64,000 nucleotides of DNA from Desulfitobacterium sp038181555 (GTDB lineage Bacteria; Bacillota; Desulfitobacteriia; Desulfitobacteriales; Desulfitobacteriaceae), in assembly GCF_038181555.1 (NCBI RefSeq), contig NZ_JBBWUA010000008.1:62001-126000 (forward strand). The letters are read 5' to 3'. A model generated the notes under the pieces. The model saw only the letters and a program-made list of their open reading frames with translations, was not told the origin of the DNA and ran no database searches. The first letter of the stretch is position 1. Each line of letters opens with the position of its first letter. The position numbers and the translations under genes are program-made. Positions 18,123 to 26,732 of this stretch are shown piece after piece.

Positions 18123-19129
18123 TTTCCAATAACTTTAGACAAGGCTTTCTCAGCAGCTATGCGCTCACCGGCCTGTTGTAAAGCAATAGTGGCATCTTTC
18201 ACTACAAACTGTGGTAAACCTCTATCCAATGCTCCTTGAAGATGCTCAGCAGCCTTTACAAAATCACCCTGTTCATATTCTTCAATTCCGGCTAAATATT
18301 GAAGACAGGCTTCGCCATCCTCCAGCTTCTCAATTTCCTTAAGGGTGTCTTCATAGCTCTCGCGTTCACCGATAACTAGGGACAAAATCGCCTTTTTCAC
18401 TAATAGTTGCTGAGTATAAGAAATATTATCCGTCCCTACAAGTTGACGACTCAGCTCTTTGGCTCTATCCCATTGCCCTAAGTTCAGGGCTAAGTCATAT
18501 TCAGTTGCCAAAACCTGTGGGTGTGCAGATGAGATCTCGGAAGCGCTTTGCCAGGATTTTTGAGCTCGTTCTAGATCACCTGAGGCCATAAGGCTTCTCG
18601 TTAGGGCAATGTTTTTTAATACCTGCTCCTCACGATTAAGGTCTGTATCGTTAATCGTGAGCAGAACCTTTTCAGCCTCCTCGTATGACTCTTCTTCATA
18701 CCACAATAAGCCCTCAGCAAGTCTTTGTAGAGGTAGTGACTTAAATGTATGGATCATCGATTCTGCCTCGCCTAGCTTTCCTTGGAGGCAATAAAGCTGA
18801 AAAAGCCAGAAGCGTTGGGTGTCATCATCATATTGCAGCAAATCCGCTTCTAAATCTTCATGATTTCCTTGATTGAGTTTCAGCCACAGCTCACCCTCAC
18901 GAATTGCCGGAACCTTTTTAAGCCAGTCGGCCTTATCCTCCATCCAAGTGAGCTCCTGAGAAAGAGCCATAAAATCATAACGATCGATAGCCCCTCGAAA
19001 GGCCATGACATGTTTTAAATAGGGACTACTTAAAAAGAGAATGCCGAAGATGAGGATCCCGCCTATGAGGATTTTCAGGATGCGCATTCTTTTTTTATAC
19101 CCTCTTGAGGATCTCTTTTTCCTTGACAT
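18119..19129 (-). CDS. membrane-anchored TPR-like protein
   Basis: 336 residues. A very basic N terminus (RKKRSSRGYKKRMR) is followed by one membrane helix (about 17-36), then helical repeats resembling TPR units (for example GKLGEAESMIHTF, ESYEEAEKVLLTI, GDLERAQKSWQSA, GDFVKAAEHLQGAL) on the outside. It may be a scaffold at the cell surface or forespore membrane; not assignable. It converges on the PdaB-like gene with a 4-base overlap of the 3' ends, so no terminator separates them. Confidence 0.7.
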   Translation of the reverse strand: MSRKKRSSRGYKKRMRILKILIGGILIFGILFLSSPYLKHVMAFRGAIDRYDFMALSQELTWMEDKADWLKKVPAIREGELWLKLNQGNHEDLEADLLQYDDDTQRFWLFQLYCLQGKLGEAESMIHTFKSLPLQRLAEGLLWYEEESYEEAEKVLLTINDTDLNREEQVLKNIALTRSLMASGDLERAQKSWQSASEISSAHPQVLATEYDLALNLGQWDRAKELSRQLVGTDNISYTQQLLVKKAILSLVIGERESYEDTLKEIEKLEDGEACLQYLAGIEEYEQGDFVKAAEHLQGALDRGLPQFVVKDATIALQQAGERIAAEKALSKVIGN

Positions 19130-19157
19130 TTACTCACACTCTATTCTTTAGGTAGTA

Positions 19158-20027
19158 TCAGTGCCCTTTCCAAGCAGAGAATCCCTCCCCAACCACTTCA
19201 GGTACATCGGAAATAGACAGGAAGGCCTTAGCGTCCCGATTGCGAATAATCTCTTTTATCTGTGACATTTCCGTCCGATTGATGACACAATAGACTACTT
19301 CTTTGTCCTCATTAGAATAGGCACCCTTTGCTTGAAAAAGCGTGACTCCTCGATCCAATTTTTCCATTATGTCATTGGCAACTCCCTGAGGGTCCTGAGT
19401 GACAACTAGGACACTCTTAGAGGGATTTATACCCTCCTGAACCATGTCTATGACCTTCGTCGCAATAAACATGTAAATCATCGCGTACATAGCTCTTTCT
19501 GGTCCTAGAAAAATTGCAGCGGCGACAAAAATCAAAGCATCGATGACCATCAGAACCTGCCCCACACTAAAGGATGTGGTGCGGCTAAAGAACACAGCGA
19601 GAATATCAGTTCCACCCAAAGAGCCACGACTACGAAAAATAATTCCCATCCCAATACCGCTCACGACACCGGCAAAAATACAGGCGAGTAAAGGATCACT
19701 TGTCGGATTAGGTATTACTTTCGTTAAATCTAAAGCGAGAGAAAATACTCCCACTCCGATCATACTATAGATCAGAAACACTCGCCCTACCATTTTCCAA
19801 CCCACGATAAATAGAGGAATGTTTAAAATGATAACGATTTTGCTAACGGATAGATTGCTTAAGTAATGAATAATAATCGCAATCCCTGTAACTCCACCAT
19901 CGGCTATTTTGTTGGGCAAAATCATGGAATTAATGCTGGCAGCTACAATGAAAGCTCCAATGCATATCGCCGCTAATCTTTTAAAATGCATCCACGGTGC
20001 TCGAAGAGAGTCTTTTCTCCATTCCAT
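19158..20027 (-). CDS. YitT family membrane protein
   Basis: About 289 residues: five to six N-terminal membrane segments (YitT/DUF161) and a soluble C-terminal DUF2179 domain (VTLFQAKGAYSNEDKEVVYCVI). Characteristic are MILPNKIADGGVTGIAI and GIIFRSRGSLGGTDILA. These proteins are widespread in Firmicutes, with unknown substrate. ATG at 20027 follows AGGTGGG at 6 bases; the upstream ATG at 20066 has no such site. It precedes the TPR membrane gene by 28 bases and is probably cotranscribed with it. Confidence 0.88.
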   Translation of the reverse strand: MEWRKDSLRAPWMHFKRLAAICIGAFIVAASINSMILPNKIADGGVTGIAIIIHYLSNLSVSKIVIILNIPLFIVGWKMVGRVFLIYSMIGVGVFSLALDLTKVIPNPTSDPLLACIFAGVVSGIGMGIIFRSRGSLGGTDILAVFFSRTTSFSVGQVLMVIDALIFVAAAIFLGPERAMYAMIYMFIATKVIDMVQEGINPSKSVLVVTQDPQGVANDIMEKLDRGVTLFQAKGAYSNEDKEVVYCVINRTEMSQIKEIIRNRDAKAFLSISDVPEVVGEGFSAWKGH

Positions 20028-20228
20028 AGGAATCCCACCTATCTTGTGCATTCCGAATAGATACAAAATCTATCTGGTTTTATAATCATATTATAGTCAG
20101 GAAATTCTCCTTAGATTATACCTTTCCCTAACACAATTTGTGTTTATCAGTCTGAACAGCCATTTGCCATATTGTTCCATGCGCTCCAATCTGTGCATAA
20201 TATGAATTATCTCTTACTAAAGGAGAGA

Positions 20229-20282
20229 ATGCAAATGGCATTCGATGGTGGTGTTGACGGAGCTGGTTGTGGAAGGAGCTGA
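20229..20282 (+). CDS. miniature Gly-rich peptide gene (17 codons)
   Basis: ATG at 20229 (or in-frame ATG at 20235) follows AAAGGAGAG closely and gives a Gly/Asp-rich peptide ending CGRS. It stops 4 bases before the next miniature gene. The paired arrangement, ribosome binding sites and shared terminator suggest translation, though at this length chance cannot be excluded. Confidence 0.4.
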   Translation: MQMAFDGGVDGAGCGRS

Positions 20283-20286
20283 GTTG

Positions 20287-20403
20287 ATGTTTGGCTTTGG
20301 ATTTCTCCCCTTTGTACTGGGTTTTGGATTAGGCGCTACGTTTACAAGACCTCGCTACTACCCATCCTCGTATTATGCTCCATATCCGTACGGTTGGTAT
20401 TAG
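20287..20403 (+). CDS. miniature hydrophobic Tyr-rich protein (38 aa)
   Basis: The peptide starts MFGFGFLPFVLGFGLG and ends in a Pro/Tyr-rich tail (RPRYYPSSYYAPYPYG). It resembles in composition the very small Gly/Tyr-rich proteins found in spores or coats of Firmicutes, but I cannot place it in a family. GGAAGGAG lies 8 bases before its ATG and a strong terminator (20450-20480) follows. It is the last chromosomal gene before the mobile element. Confidence 0.55.
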   Translation: MFGFGFLPFVLGFGLGATFTRPRYYPSSYYAPYPYGWY

Positions 20404-20449
20404 CATCAGTCAACGATAGACGCAGTTTAGATCTTATGTTGACGAATTA

Positions 20450-20480
20450 GCCGGAGGACTCTCTCCGGCTTCTTTCTTTT
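20450..20480 (+). terminator. terminator after the miniature genes
   Basis: GCCGGAG (20450-20456) and CTCCGGC (20463-20469) form a 7-bp stem, followed by TTCTTTCTTTT. Confidence 0.85.
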
Positions 20481-20509
20481 CATCCTATTGTCACCAAGTC
20501 TCAGAGCAG

Positions 20510-20539
20510 AAACAAAAACACTGCAATCATTTGCAGTGT
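20510..20539 (-). terminator. leftmost terminator of the element
   Basis: ACACTGCAA and TTGCAGTGT form a perfect 9-bp stem with a 4-base loop; on the minus strand TTTTTGTTT follows. It would end the leftward transcript of the ICE just before the chromosome. Confidence 0.8.
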
Positions 20540-20692
20540 CTGACTTTCATATGTGGACACCATGGAAAAAAGATTTCTTATCTTTCTCCAAAGAGAGCGC
20601 CAAATCCTCAAAATAAATCGGATTCTCCGCAGGCAATGATCAATTTTATGATACCATAAGCCCTCAGGCTTTTCACTGTTGTGTTCAGACAT

Positions 20693-21559
20693 TCATGCGA
20701 CTGTTTTCGGTCGGTGTACTTGCCATTGATAATTCCTGCTCTGCTTTCTGCTGAAAGACGGCGGGAACTTGTTCTGCTGAACTGTGCCGGGCGGTGGCTT
20801 TAAATAGATGATTTGTTTCTGCGCCAATGTTTTTGATGAAACAGGACGTTTCGGAAACGGATAATCCTGCCAGCATAAAAAAGAATGTTTTCGCATATTT
20901 TTTATTCTTCTGCCGTTCGGAATCATTGCGAGGATTTTGCTATAGCCGCTATCATTGTTTCGGTGCAGAGCATCCCCTTGGCGGGGAGGCTCACACGCTG
21001 TCACAAACGCCCCACACGCCGTTTCAGCGATTGCAGTGGTGTCTACTGCTTCATCGGGACAGCTATCGCTTACAGGGGCAAAGCTGGGTTCCATATTCGT
21101 GGCGCAATTTTCTGTATGCATAGCTTCAGCAAGGGCATCCTCCTGAATGGCTTTCATGAGCGCCAGCTTGGAAGGGTTCCGTTCCACGGCAAGGCCAATA
21201 TAAAACGAACGCTGCTCATCGGTTTCACAGCATTCCAGTATCACGGCGTTCTGTGTCCAGCCAAGGGACTGTGCCCTTTCCATAAGAACCAGGTTGTTTT
21301 CATAAGTGCGGTAAAAATCACGCATCCTGCGGAGATTGCGAAGAGAGAAGCCTTTCAGCGATGGAAATCGGTCAGCGAGCATTTCAGCCAAATGTGGGAT
21401 AAATGCTTTTTCTCCCTGACGGCAGATACATTGACCGATCCGTGTATAAAGCTCCAGCAGTGCCCGATTGCAGGGCTTCTCGTCTTTTTCATAGCATTCA
21501 GCTACCGCAGAGGCAATCTGTTCCAGATACAGGGCACTGTTCTTTTTCAATGCTTTCAT
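20693..21559 (-). CDS. DUF1016-type (YhcG N-terminal) protein, 3' end possibly frameshifted
   Basis: 288 residues from the ATG at 21559 (AAAGGAGA 5 bases before). Residues 14-120 resemble the DUF1016/YhcG N-terminal domain found in mobile elements: YTRIGQCICRQG, LADRFPSLKGFSLRNLRRMR and WTQNAVILECC. The YhcG nuclease part that usually follows is absent. The last ~75 residues have odd composition. From about 20936 to 20685 another frame reads as a more natural protein tail (LSVSETSCFIKNIGAETNHL and onward); the two frames could be joined near the T6 run at about 20881-20886. Either a frameshift mutation or a sequencing error is possible. Confidence 0.65.
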   Translation of the reverse strand: MKALKKNSALYLEQIASAVAECYEKDEKPCNRALLELYTRIGQCICRQGEKAFIPHLAEMLADRFPSLKGFSLRNLRRMRDFYRTYENNLVLMERAQSLGWTQNAVILECCETDEQRSFYIGLAVERNPSKLALMKAIQEDALAEAMHTENCATNMEPSFAPVSDSCPDEAVDTTAIAETACGAFVTACEPPRQGDALHRNNDSGYSKILAMIPNGRRIKNMRKHSFLCWQDYPFPKRPVSSKTLAQKQIIYLKPPPGTVQQNKFPPSFSRKQSRNYQWQVHRPKTVA

Positions 21560-21643
21560 AGACTTCTCCTTTCCGGCTCCGTGGGAGCCTGTTTTTTTAT
21601 GTACCCGGCAGAGCAAGCTCCACCGGTGAAATGCTTGGAATTG

Positions 21644-22015
21644 TTAGTAGCTTTGTTTCATTTCAAGGCCGCCGTCCTGTTGTGCAGTTGCTTCATCCAT
21701 ATGAACGCCCAGCCGGTTGGGAAGATAATCACTCAGCCAAGTGCCGCCGAAGGCACTGTGTGACTGCAAACGCCATATGGCGAGCTTTCCCATATGCAAA
21801 TCCACATTTTCCATGAAAAACAGCAGATTGGTGCAGCCGTCATGCTCAAAAGCGAAAACCTCCTTGAAGGTATCGCCGTTTTGCAGGATACCTTCCTGTG
21901 TCAGCAGCTCGTTGATGCCGTTTACCCATTCTGATAGCTCCCCGCCGCAGCCTTGAAGAATCAATCCCTCACGGTCTGTCATGGCGCGAAGCTCATCTGT
22001 CGTAATCCGTTTCAC
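21644..22015 (-). CDS. ICE-borne protein, unknown function
   Basis: About 123 residues from the GTG at 22015, which lies 7 bases after GGGAGG; an ATG at 22033 is also in frame and overlaps the stop of the upstream DUF4314 gene. Soluble and acidic, with HDGCTNLLFFMENVDLHMGKLA and a C-terminal NRLGVHMDE segment. Proteins like this accompany DUF4314 genes in conjugative elements, but I know no function. Confidence 0.65.
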   Translation of the reverse strand: MKRITTDELRAMTDREGLILQGCGGELSEWVNGINELLTQEGILQNGDTFKEVFAFEHDGCTNLLFFMENVDLHMGKLAIWRLQSHSAFGGTWLSDYLPNRLGVHMDEATAQQDGGLEMKQSY

Positions 22016-22029
22016 GGTATGGCCTCCCT

Positions 22030-22317
22030 TCATTCCATTTTCATGCCGAACTGCTGAGTAGGACTTTCCTCCGGCTCAGACGGTGCCGGACGTGAAAGCA
22101 CCGAGAAGCCGTCCTCGCCGGGAACGACACCGAGGGTGCGCCCATTGTCAAAGGTGCAGTGAAGCGTGCCGATGTCATCCACGAAATTTACCGTCCCTTC
22201 CGTACCCGGCGCAATGGGGGCGTAGGGATCGTCCATACTGTCGAGGCGGATACGGGTTCCGCTGGGATACCGCTCCTTCATCCGCTGTGCTTTTTGGTAA
22301 TCGAAAAACATTTTCAT
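22030..22317 (-). CDS. DUF4314 domain protein
   Basis: 95 residues. The segment KERYPSGTRIRLDSMDDPYA followed by PGTEGTVNFVDDIGTLHCTF and DNGRTLGVVPGEDGF is the DUF4314 pattern, a small beta barrel of unknown role frequent in Firmicute ICEs. The last ~20 residues are Pro/Glu-rich. The 3' end overlaps the next gene's upstream ATG. Confidence 0.8.
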   Translation of the reverse strand: MKMFFDYQKAQRMKERYPSGTRIRLDSMDDPYAPIAPGTEGTVNFVDDIGTLHCTFDNGRTLGVVPGEDGFSVLSRPAPSEPEESPTQQFGMKME

Positions 22318-22410
22318 TCCTCCTGATATGCTTTGAATTTGTGTTCAGCTACTTATGGGATATAGAAAATCAGGTGCAGGATATTTTCCCGCACCTGATT
22401 GCCGTTGTCC

Positions 22411-24030
22411 TTATATGATCTGCTCAATCTCCGTTCCGTCCTTGAAACGGATGAGCAGTTTTTCTTCGCTGAGTACCGTGATGGCACTGATCAGCTGCCG
22501 CACCGTGACCTCATCGAATGTGGTGATGCCGGTGTCCACCGCTTCCAGCTGGGCGGCCAGCTGCTCCGCCCGTTCATCCGCCTGTTCGGTATCCTGCCGG
22601 TTTTTCTCCAGCTCACTCCGTTTGGCCACCAGTGCGGAGAATTCCATGCTGACCTTTTTTAGTTCCTCGTCGTATTGGGTGGAATCCGCTCCCACGGCGG
22701 CAGCAAGCTGGAGAAGCCTGTACTGCTGTTCCCGCAGTTGGGACAGCCTGCTGTCGATGGTTGCGAGGCTGGTTTCGCCGTTTTCCGGCAAAAGGGCAGT
22801 TCGGATGCTGTCCTGTAGAATCGCTTTCAAGCTCTTTTGGCTAAACATTTCGTTCATGGCACTGACCACCGCAGTGTGAATCCGGCTTTCCTCCAGCGTG
22901 GGGGCATCCTTGCAGAACTTCTTACCATTCTCCAGACGGCTGATGCACCGCCAGACAATTTTTTTACCCTCCGGTCTGGTCCATGTCACCCTGCGGTAAG
23001 GGCTGCCGCAGTTCCCGCAGGATAACAGCTCGGTCAGCACATATTTGCCGCTGTATTTGGCAAGCTCGGTCTTGGCGGCTGTACTGACTTTTTTCAGGCT
23101 GGAGCGCCGTGCCATTTCCTCCTGCACCCGCTGAAAGGTCAGCCGGTCGATGATGGCGGGATGGCTGTTCTCCACGTAATATTGGGGAAGCTCACCGGTG
23201 TTCTTCTTAGTCTGGCGGGTAAAAAGGTCTGCGATGTAGGTTTTCTGGAGCAGCGCGTCCCCCATATATTTTTCGTTTCGAAGCATCCCCCGTATCACAC
23301 CGTCATTCCACTTTTTATGCCCCCGCGCCGTTTTGATGCCGTCCGCCTCAAGGTCTGCGATGATTTTGGCTACGCTGTGCCCAATCAGATACCGTGAATA
23401 AATCCTGCGGACGATTTCCGCTTCCTCCGGGTCGATTTCAGGCAGATCGTTCTCGCCCCTGCGATAGCCTAAAAATCCGGCATAGTGAAAGTAAACCTTG
23501 CCGTCCTTGAAATTTTTGCGGTGTCCCCAGCGGATGTTGCCGCTCATGGACTCGCTCTCGGCCTGTGCCTGGCTCATCATAAAGGTGAGGATCATCTCGT
23601 TGTCCATATAGAGGGTGTTGACATTTTCTTTCTCGAAGAAAACACCCACGCCCATTCGCTTGAGCCTGCGGACATAATCCAAGCCGTCCAGTGTATTCCG
23701 GCAAAACCGGGACACCGATTTAGTGATAATCAGATCCACCTTGCCCTTTTCGCAGGCTTTAATCATCCGCAGGAAATCCTTGCGTTTTTTCGTGGAGGTT
23801 GCGGTTTTGCCCTCGTCCGCGAACATATCCACCATGGTCCACTCCTGCTGGGCGGTGATTTTTTCGGTGTAATATTCAATCTGCGCCTGATAGCTGTCGA
23901 GCTGTTCCTCGGAGCTGGTGGAAACGCGGCAGTAGGGCGCTACCCGCAGGCGCTGTTTGCGGATATCCTTTTGGTTGTGTTTGGGATCGGCGGGAATCAC
24001 CGTGACTTTTCTCACTGCGCTTTCGGGCAC
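22411..24030 (-). CDS. large serine recombinase
   Basis: 539 residues. Serine recombinases of the TnpX/phiC31 type cut and exchange att sites through a phosphoserine link. The resolvase domain begins YCRVST with catalytic Ser37 and includes SVSRFCRNTLDGLDYVRRLK. Then come the recombinase domain (IRWGHRKNFKDGKVYF onward), a zinc ribbon (CGNCGSPYRR ... CKDA) and a coiled coil rich in Glu, Arg and Leu (about 430-510). Third of three tandem recombinase genes; its start overlaps the middle one by 19 bases. The coupling suggests that they work as one integrase/excisionase system. Confidence 0.93.
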   Translation of the reverse strand: MPESAVRKVTVIPADPKHNQKDIRKQRLRVAPYCRVSTSSEEQLDSYQAQIEYYTEKITAQQEWTMVDMFADEGKTATSTKKRKDFLRMIKACEKGKVDLIITKSVSRFCRNTLDGLDYVRRLKRMGVGVFFEKENVNTLYMDNEMILTFMMSQAQAESESMSGNIRWGHRKNFKDGKVYFHYAGFLGYRRGENDLPEIDPEEAEIVRRIYSRYLIGHSVAKIIADLEADGIKTARGHKKWNDGVIRGMLRNEKYMGDALLQKTYIADLFTRQTKKNTGELPQYYVENSHPAIIDRLTFQRVQEEMARRSSLKKVSTAAKTELAKYSGKYVLTELLSCGNCGSPYRRVTWTRPEGKKIVWRCISRLENGKKFCKDAPTLEESRIHTAVVSAMNEMFSQKSLKAILQDSIRTALLPENGETSLATIDSRLSQLREQQYRLLQLAAAVGADSTQYDEELKKVSMEFSALVAKRSELEKNRQDTEQADERAEQLAAQLEAVDTGITTFDEVTVRQLISAITVLSEEKLLIRFKDGTEIEQII

Positions 24031-24899
24031 TTTGCTTCCTCCTTTCCATCTGCTTCAAGGGTTTTTCCGTTGATGAGCCGCAAGCGGAGACCGCCGTGGG
24101 CGGTAAATTGGATTTCCTGCACTGCGGTTGTAAAAAGCTCTTTGAGAAGTTCCGCATTGATAGATTGTGTGAGGATTTTCTCCTTCAGTCTCTGCATCTG
24201 ATAATAAGGCATAGAATCAGGCAGTCCGCTGTATTGCTCGGCGGCACAGGCCAGTATCAGCATTTTGGTGTACTCCGGTTCCGGCTCCGCTTTGTTCAGC
24301 TCCCGGATGACCTCGTTCTGGATGCGTACTGCCTCCAGCGTCGGCTCCTCTGTATTCTGCGGCAGAAACCACTCTAAGAGATTGGGGGTCTGCGTCAGCA
24401 CATCCAGCCTTTCGGATAGGGCTGTGCGGATGTCCTCGTCCTCTATGTAACGGCGGTTGGTACAGTCATCCTTTTCGCAGTACCAGCGGGGCTTTCCCCC
24501 AGCTCTGGTATCGCGGAGCATCCTGCCGCCGCACACGCCGCAGACCGCTTTTTCACGGATGGGTCCGATGTAGTCCAGGCAGGGGGTAAAGGTATTCTTT
24601 TCTCCCCTGACAAGCTGGGCACGCAGAAAGGCTTCCAGCTCAAGGATGGGGGGATATTCCTTTTCCCCAAGATAGCGTTCGTTTTCAAGGATGCGCTTAA
24701 CCATGTGCTTGTTCCATTCAGTCGTGTGGCTGTGGTAACGAAGCCCCCGGCGCATCATTTCAGCGGCAATTTTGCTGTAGGCCATGCCGTCCGCATAAAG
24801 CCTGAAAATCTCTTTGACCGCCGCCGATTCTGTGGGGCTGCATTGTATCTTTCCCTTTTTCATGGTGTACCCGAAGGGGATTTTTCTCTGCCATGCCAT
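24012..24899 (-). CDS. recombinase paralogue lacking the catalytic domain
   Basis: 295 residues. It begins inside the recombinase domain (PFGYTMKKGKIQCSPTESAA) and keeps a zinc ribbon (CGVCGGRMLRD ... CEKDDCTNRR) plus helical C terminus, but the whole N-terminal resolvase domain with its serine is missing. Because the start overlaps directly with the end of the first recombinase gene (1-base gap at 24900) and the reading frame is intact, this looks like a designed accessory rather than decay. It could bind att DNA or set directionality. Inference only. Confidence 0.85.
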   Translation of the reverse strand: MAWQRKIPFGYTMKKGKIQCSPTESAAVKEIFRLYADGMAYSKIAAEMMRRGLRYHSHTTEWNKHMVKRILENERYLGEKEYPPILELEAFLRAQLVRGEKNTFTPCLDYIGPIREKAVCGVCGGRMLRDTRAGGKPRWYCEKDDCTNRRYIEDEDIRTALSERLDVLTQTPNLLEWFLPQNTEEPTLEAVRIQNEVIRELNKAEPEPEYTKMLILACAAEQYSGLPDSMPYYQMQRLKEKILTQSINAELLKELFTTAVQEIQFTAHGGLRLRLINGKTLEADGKEEAKCPKAQ

Positions 24900-24900
24900 A

Positions 24901-26481
24901 TTACCGCACCGACCTTTCCATGGTTTCTTTCAGCATCAGACCGTTGTGGAGGCTGATGCTCATCGCTGTTTCCGAGGCGATGGTGATGTTCTCCACCAGC
25001 ATCTCAAATACTTCCTCCGTGAGTTCTTCCAGATAGTCGGGGCTGTCCTCCAGATAATCCAGCATGGCTTCGGTCGCTTTGATCTGACTGTCCTCGCCGT
25101 TGGCCTCCATGATGCGGCGGCGTTGACGGCGCAGCTCCCGAAGTTTGAAGTCAATTTCGCCGGTTTGGGATAAATAAAGAGCAGAATCTACGTATCCCTT
25201 CGACTTGAGTCGAACAAGAACGAGATTCTGCTCGGTGAGCTGGGCGATTTCTTTGTCAATATCATTGATTCTGCGGTTGGAGCGAAGCTCCTTTTCCCGA
25301 AGCTCGGTCAGCTGGGTTAAGACCGGGGACAGGATTTGTGTACGATGCCGTTTCAGCTTGTGGTACATATGGAGGATTGCCGTGACAATCTGTTCCTCCG
25401 GTATCTGTGAGGTGGGACAAAGGTTTTTATCACGGTCATGCCTCCGGCAAGTCCAGTAGACCTTTTCGTTGACGATTTTTCTGCGGAACAGGGTTCCGCA
25501 ACCTTCACAGCGGATTTTTTTTGCCAGCAGTGCGAAGGAAGCCGGTCTGTTGCCCTGATTCCGTCGGCTTTCCATCAGTGCCTGCACCCGTTGAAAGTCC
25601 TCCTTGGAAATAATCGCCTCATGGCAGTTCTCTACAAAGTATTTTGGCTTCTCGCCCTTGTTGCGCACCTGCCGGAACGGGATTTCGTTGGTGGCAAAGC
25701 TCTTTTGCCAGATCATATCTCCGGTGTAAGCGATGTTGGTGAGAATGTATGCCACTGTACTTGGGTGCCAGACGGTTCGCCCCTTGGTGCGGGGGATGCC
25801 TGCTTTGTTCAGCTCGTCTGCGATGTCATCCTTTCCCTGACCGCTGAGATAAGCGGCATAAATGCGGCGCACCACCTCGGCTTGTTCAGGAATAATCATT
25901 AGGGTGCGCCCCTCCAACCTGTAGCCGTAAGGCTCGGACGGCGAGAGGTAATCGCCCTTTTCCATACGGATGCGGACGCTGATCTGCATATTGTTTGAGT
26001 GGTTCTGTGACTCCATCTGTGAAAAAGCGCCGTAGATGGTGGCAATCTGCTCCGACGTCATTTTGCCGGTGTCGATGTTCTCCTTTTCAAAGTGAATGGA
26101 GATGCCCAGCCGTAAAAGCTCCCGCACATACTGGATGTATTCCTTGGTATTTCTTGCGAAACGGGATATGGATTTGACGAGGACGCGGTCGATCTTTCCA
26201 TCCCTGCAGTCCTGTATCATGCGGTTGAATTCATCCCGCTTGCTTGCTACAAGGCCGGAGATGCCCTCGTCGGCATAAATGTCCGCCAGCTCCCAGCTCT
26301 CCTGTGCGGCGATATGCCGGGTGTAATAATCCACCTGTGCGATGTAAGAGTTCTGTTGATCCTCCGAGTCGCTGCTCACACGGGCATATGCCGCCACACG
26401 GAGCTTTGCAATTTCCGGCTTTCTCGCCTGTATCAATGTGATTTTAGGCGCTTCCGCCGATGTTGAATTGGATTGATACAT
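24901..26481 (-). CDS. large serine recombinase
   Basis: 526 residues. Resolvase domain with YARVSSDSEDQ (catalytic Ser36) and RVLVKSISRFARNTKEYIQYV; recombinase domain with SPSEPYGYRLEGRTL; zinc ribbon (CEGCGTLFRRK ... CRRHD ... CPTS); Leu-rich coiled coil near residues 385-440 and 455-470. Related to, but clearly diverged from, the 22411-24030 protein. First of three coupled recombinase genes. Which one integrates and which one excises cannot be told. Confidence 0.93.
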   Translation of the reverse strand: MYQSNSTSAEAPKITLIQARKPEIAKLRVAAYARVSSDSEDQQNSYIAQVDYYTRHIAAQESWELADIYADEGISGLVASKRDEFNRMIQDCRDGKIDRVLVKSISRFARNTKEYIQYVRELLRLGISIHFEKENIDTGKMTSEQIATIYGAFSQMESQNHSNNMQISVRIRMEKGDYLSPSEPYGYRLEGRTLMIIPEQAEVVRRIYAAYLSGQGKDDIADELNKAGIPRTKGRTVWHPSTVAYILTNIAYTGDMIWQKSFATNEIPFRQVRNKGEKPKYFVENCHEAIISKEDFQRVQALMESRRNQGNRPASFALLAKKIRCEGCGTLFRRKIVNEKVYWTCRRHDRDKNLCPTSQIPEEQIVTAILHMYHKLKRHRTQILSPVLTQLTELREKELRSNRRINDIDKEIAQLTEQNLVLVRLKSKGYVDSALYLSQTGEIDFKLRELRRQRRRIMEANGEDSQIKATEAMLDYLEDSPDYLEELTEEVFEMLVENITIASETAMSISLHNGLMLKETMERSVR

Positions 26482-26573
26482 CTTTTTTCCCTCCTTTCAA
26501 CGACATACACTACCACACCTCCCGGCATATAGCTACTGAATAGTTGATAATATTCAGAAAACAATTCCGCGAC

Positions 26574-26732
26574 TCAGCATAGTGCGATGATGGTGGGTCG
26601 CAGCCTGCGTTCCAAGTCTTTTTTAATCCTTTCAATTTCCTGATCCGTCATGCTCTTGGCGGCCGCAAGCCATGTGAGCTGCTGCAAGGCGGCAGCGTAC
26701 ATTAGATTATCGGATACCTGTGCGTTTGTCAT
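26574..26732 (-). CDS. SHOCT-like small protein
   Basis: 52 residues. The C-terminal half, SMTDQEIERIKKDLERRL, has the short helical hairpin pattern of SHOCT domains (E-I-E-x-I-K-K-x-L). The start codon overlaps the mazF stop (ATGA), so translation is coupled. It could modulate MazF or the recombinases downstream; this is inference from position only. Confidence 0.6.
   Translation of the reverse strand: MTNAQVSDNLMYAAALQQLTWLAAAKSMTDQEIERIKKDLERRLRPTIIALC

Noticed and set aside
20501..20692. Small minus-strand frame whose end looks like a holin-like toxin (VSTYES...)
   Set aside because: The last codons are the terminator stem and T run at 20510-20539; the resemblance is only a few residues and there is no membrane segment of full length.
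23485..24201. Long plus-strand frame antisense to the recombinases
   Set aside because: Reverse-strand shadow of a GC-rich coding region; no ribosome binding site or family motif.
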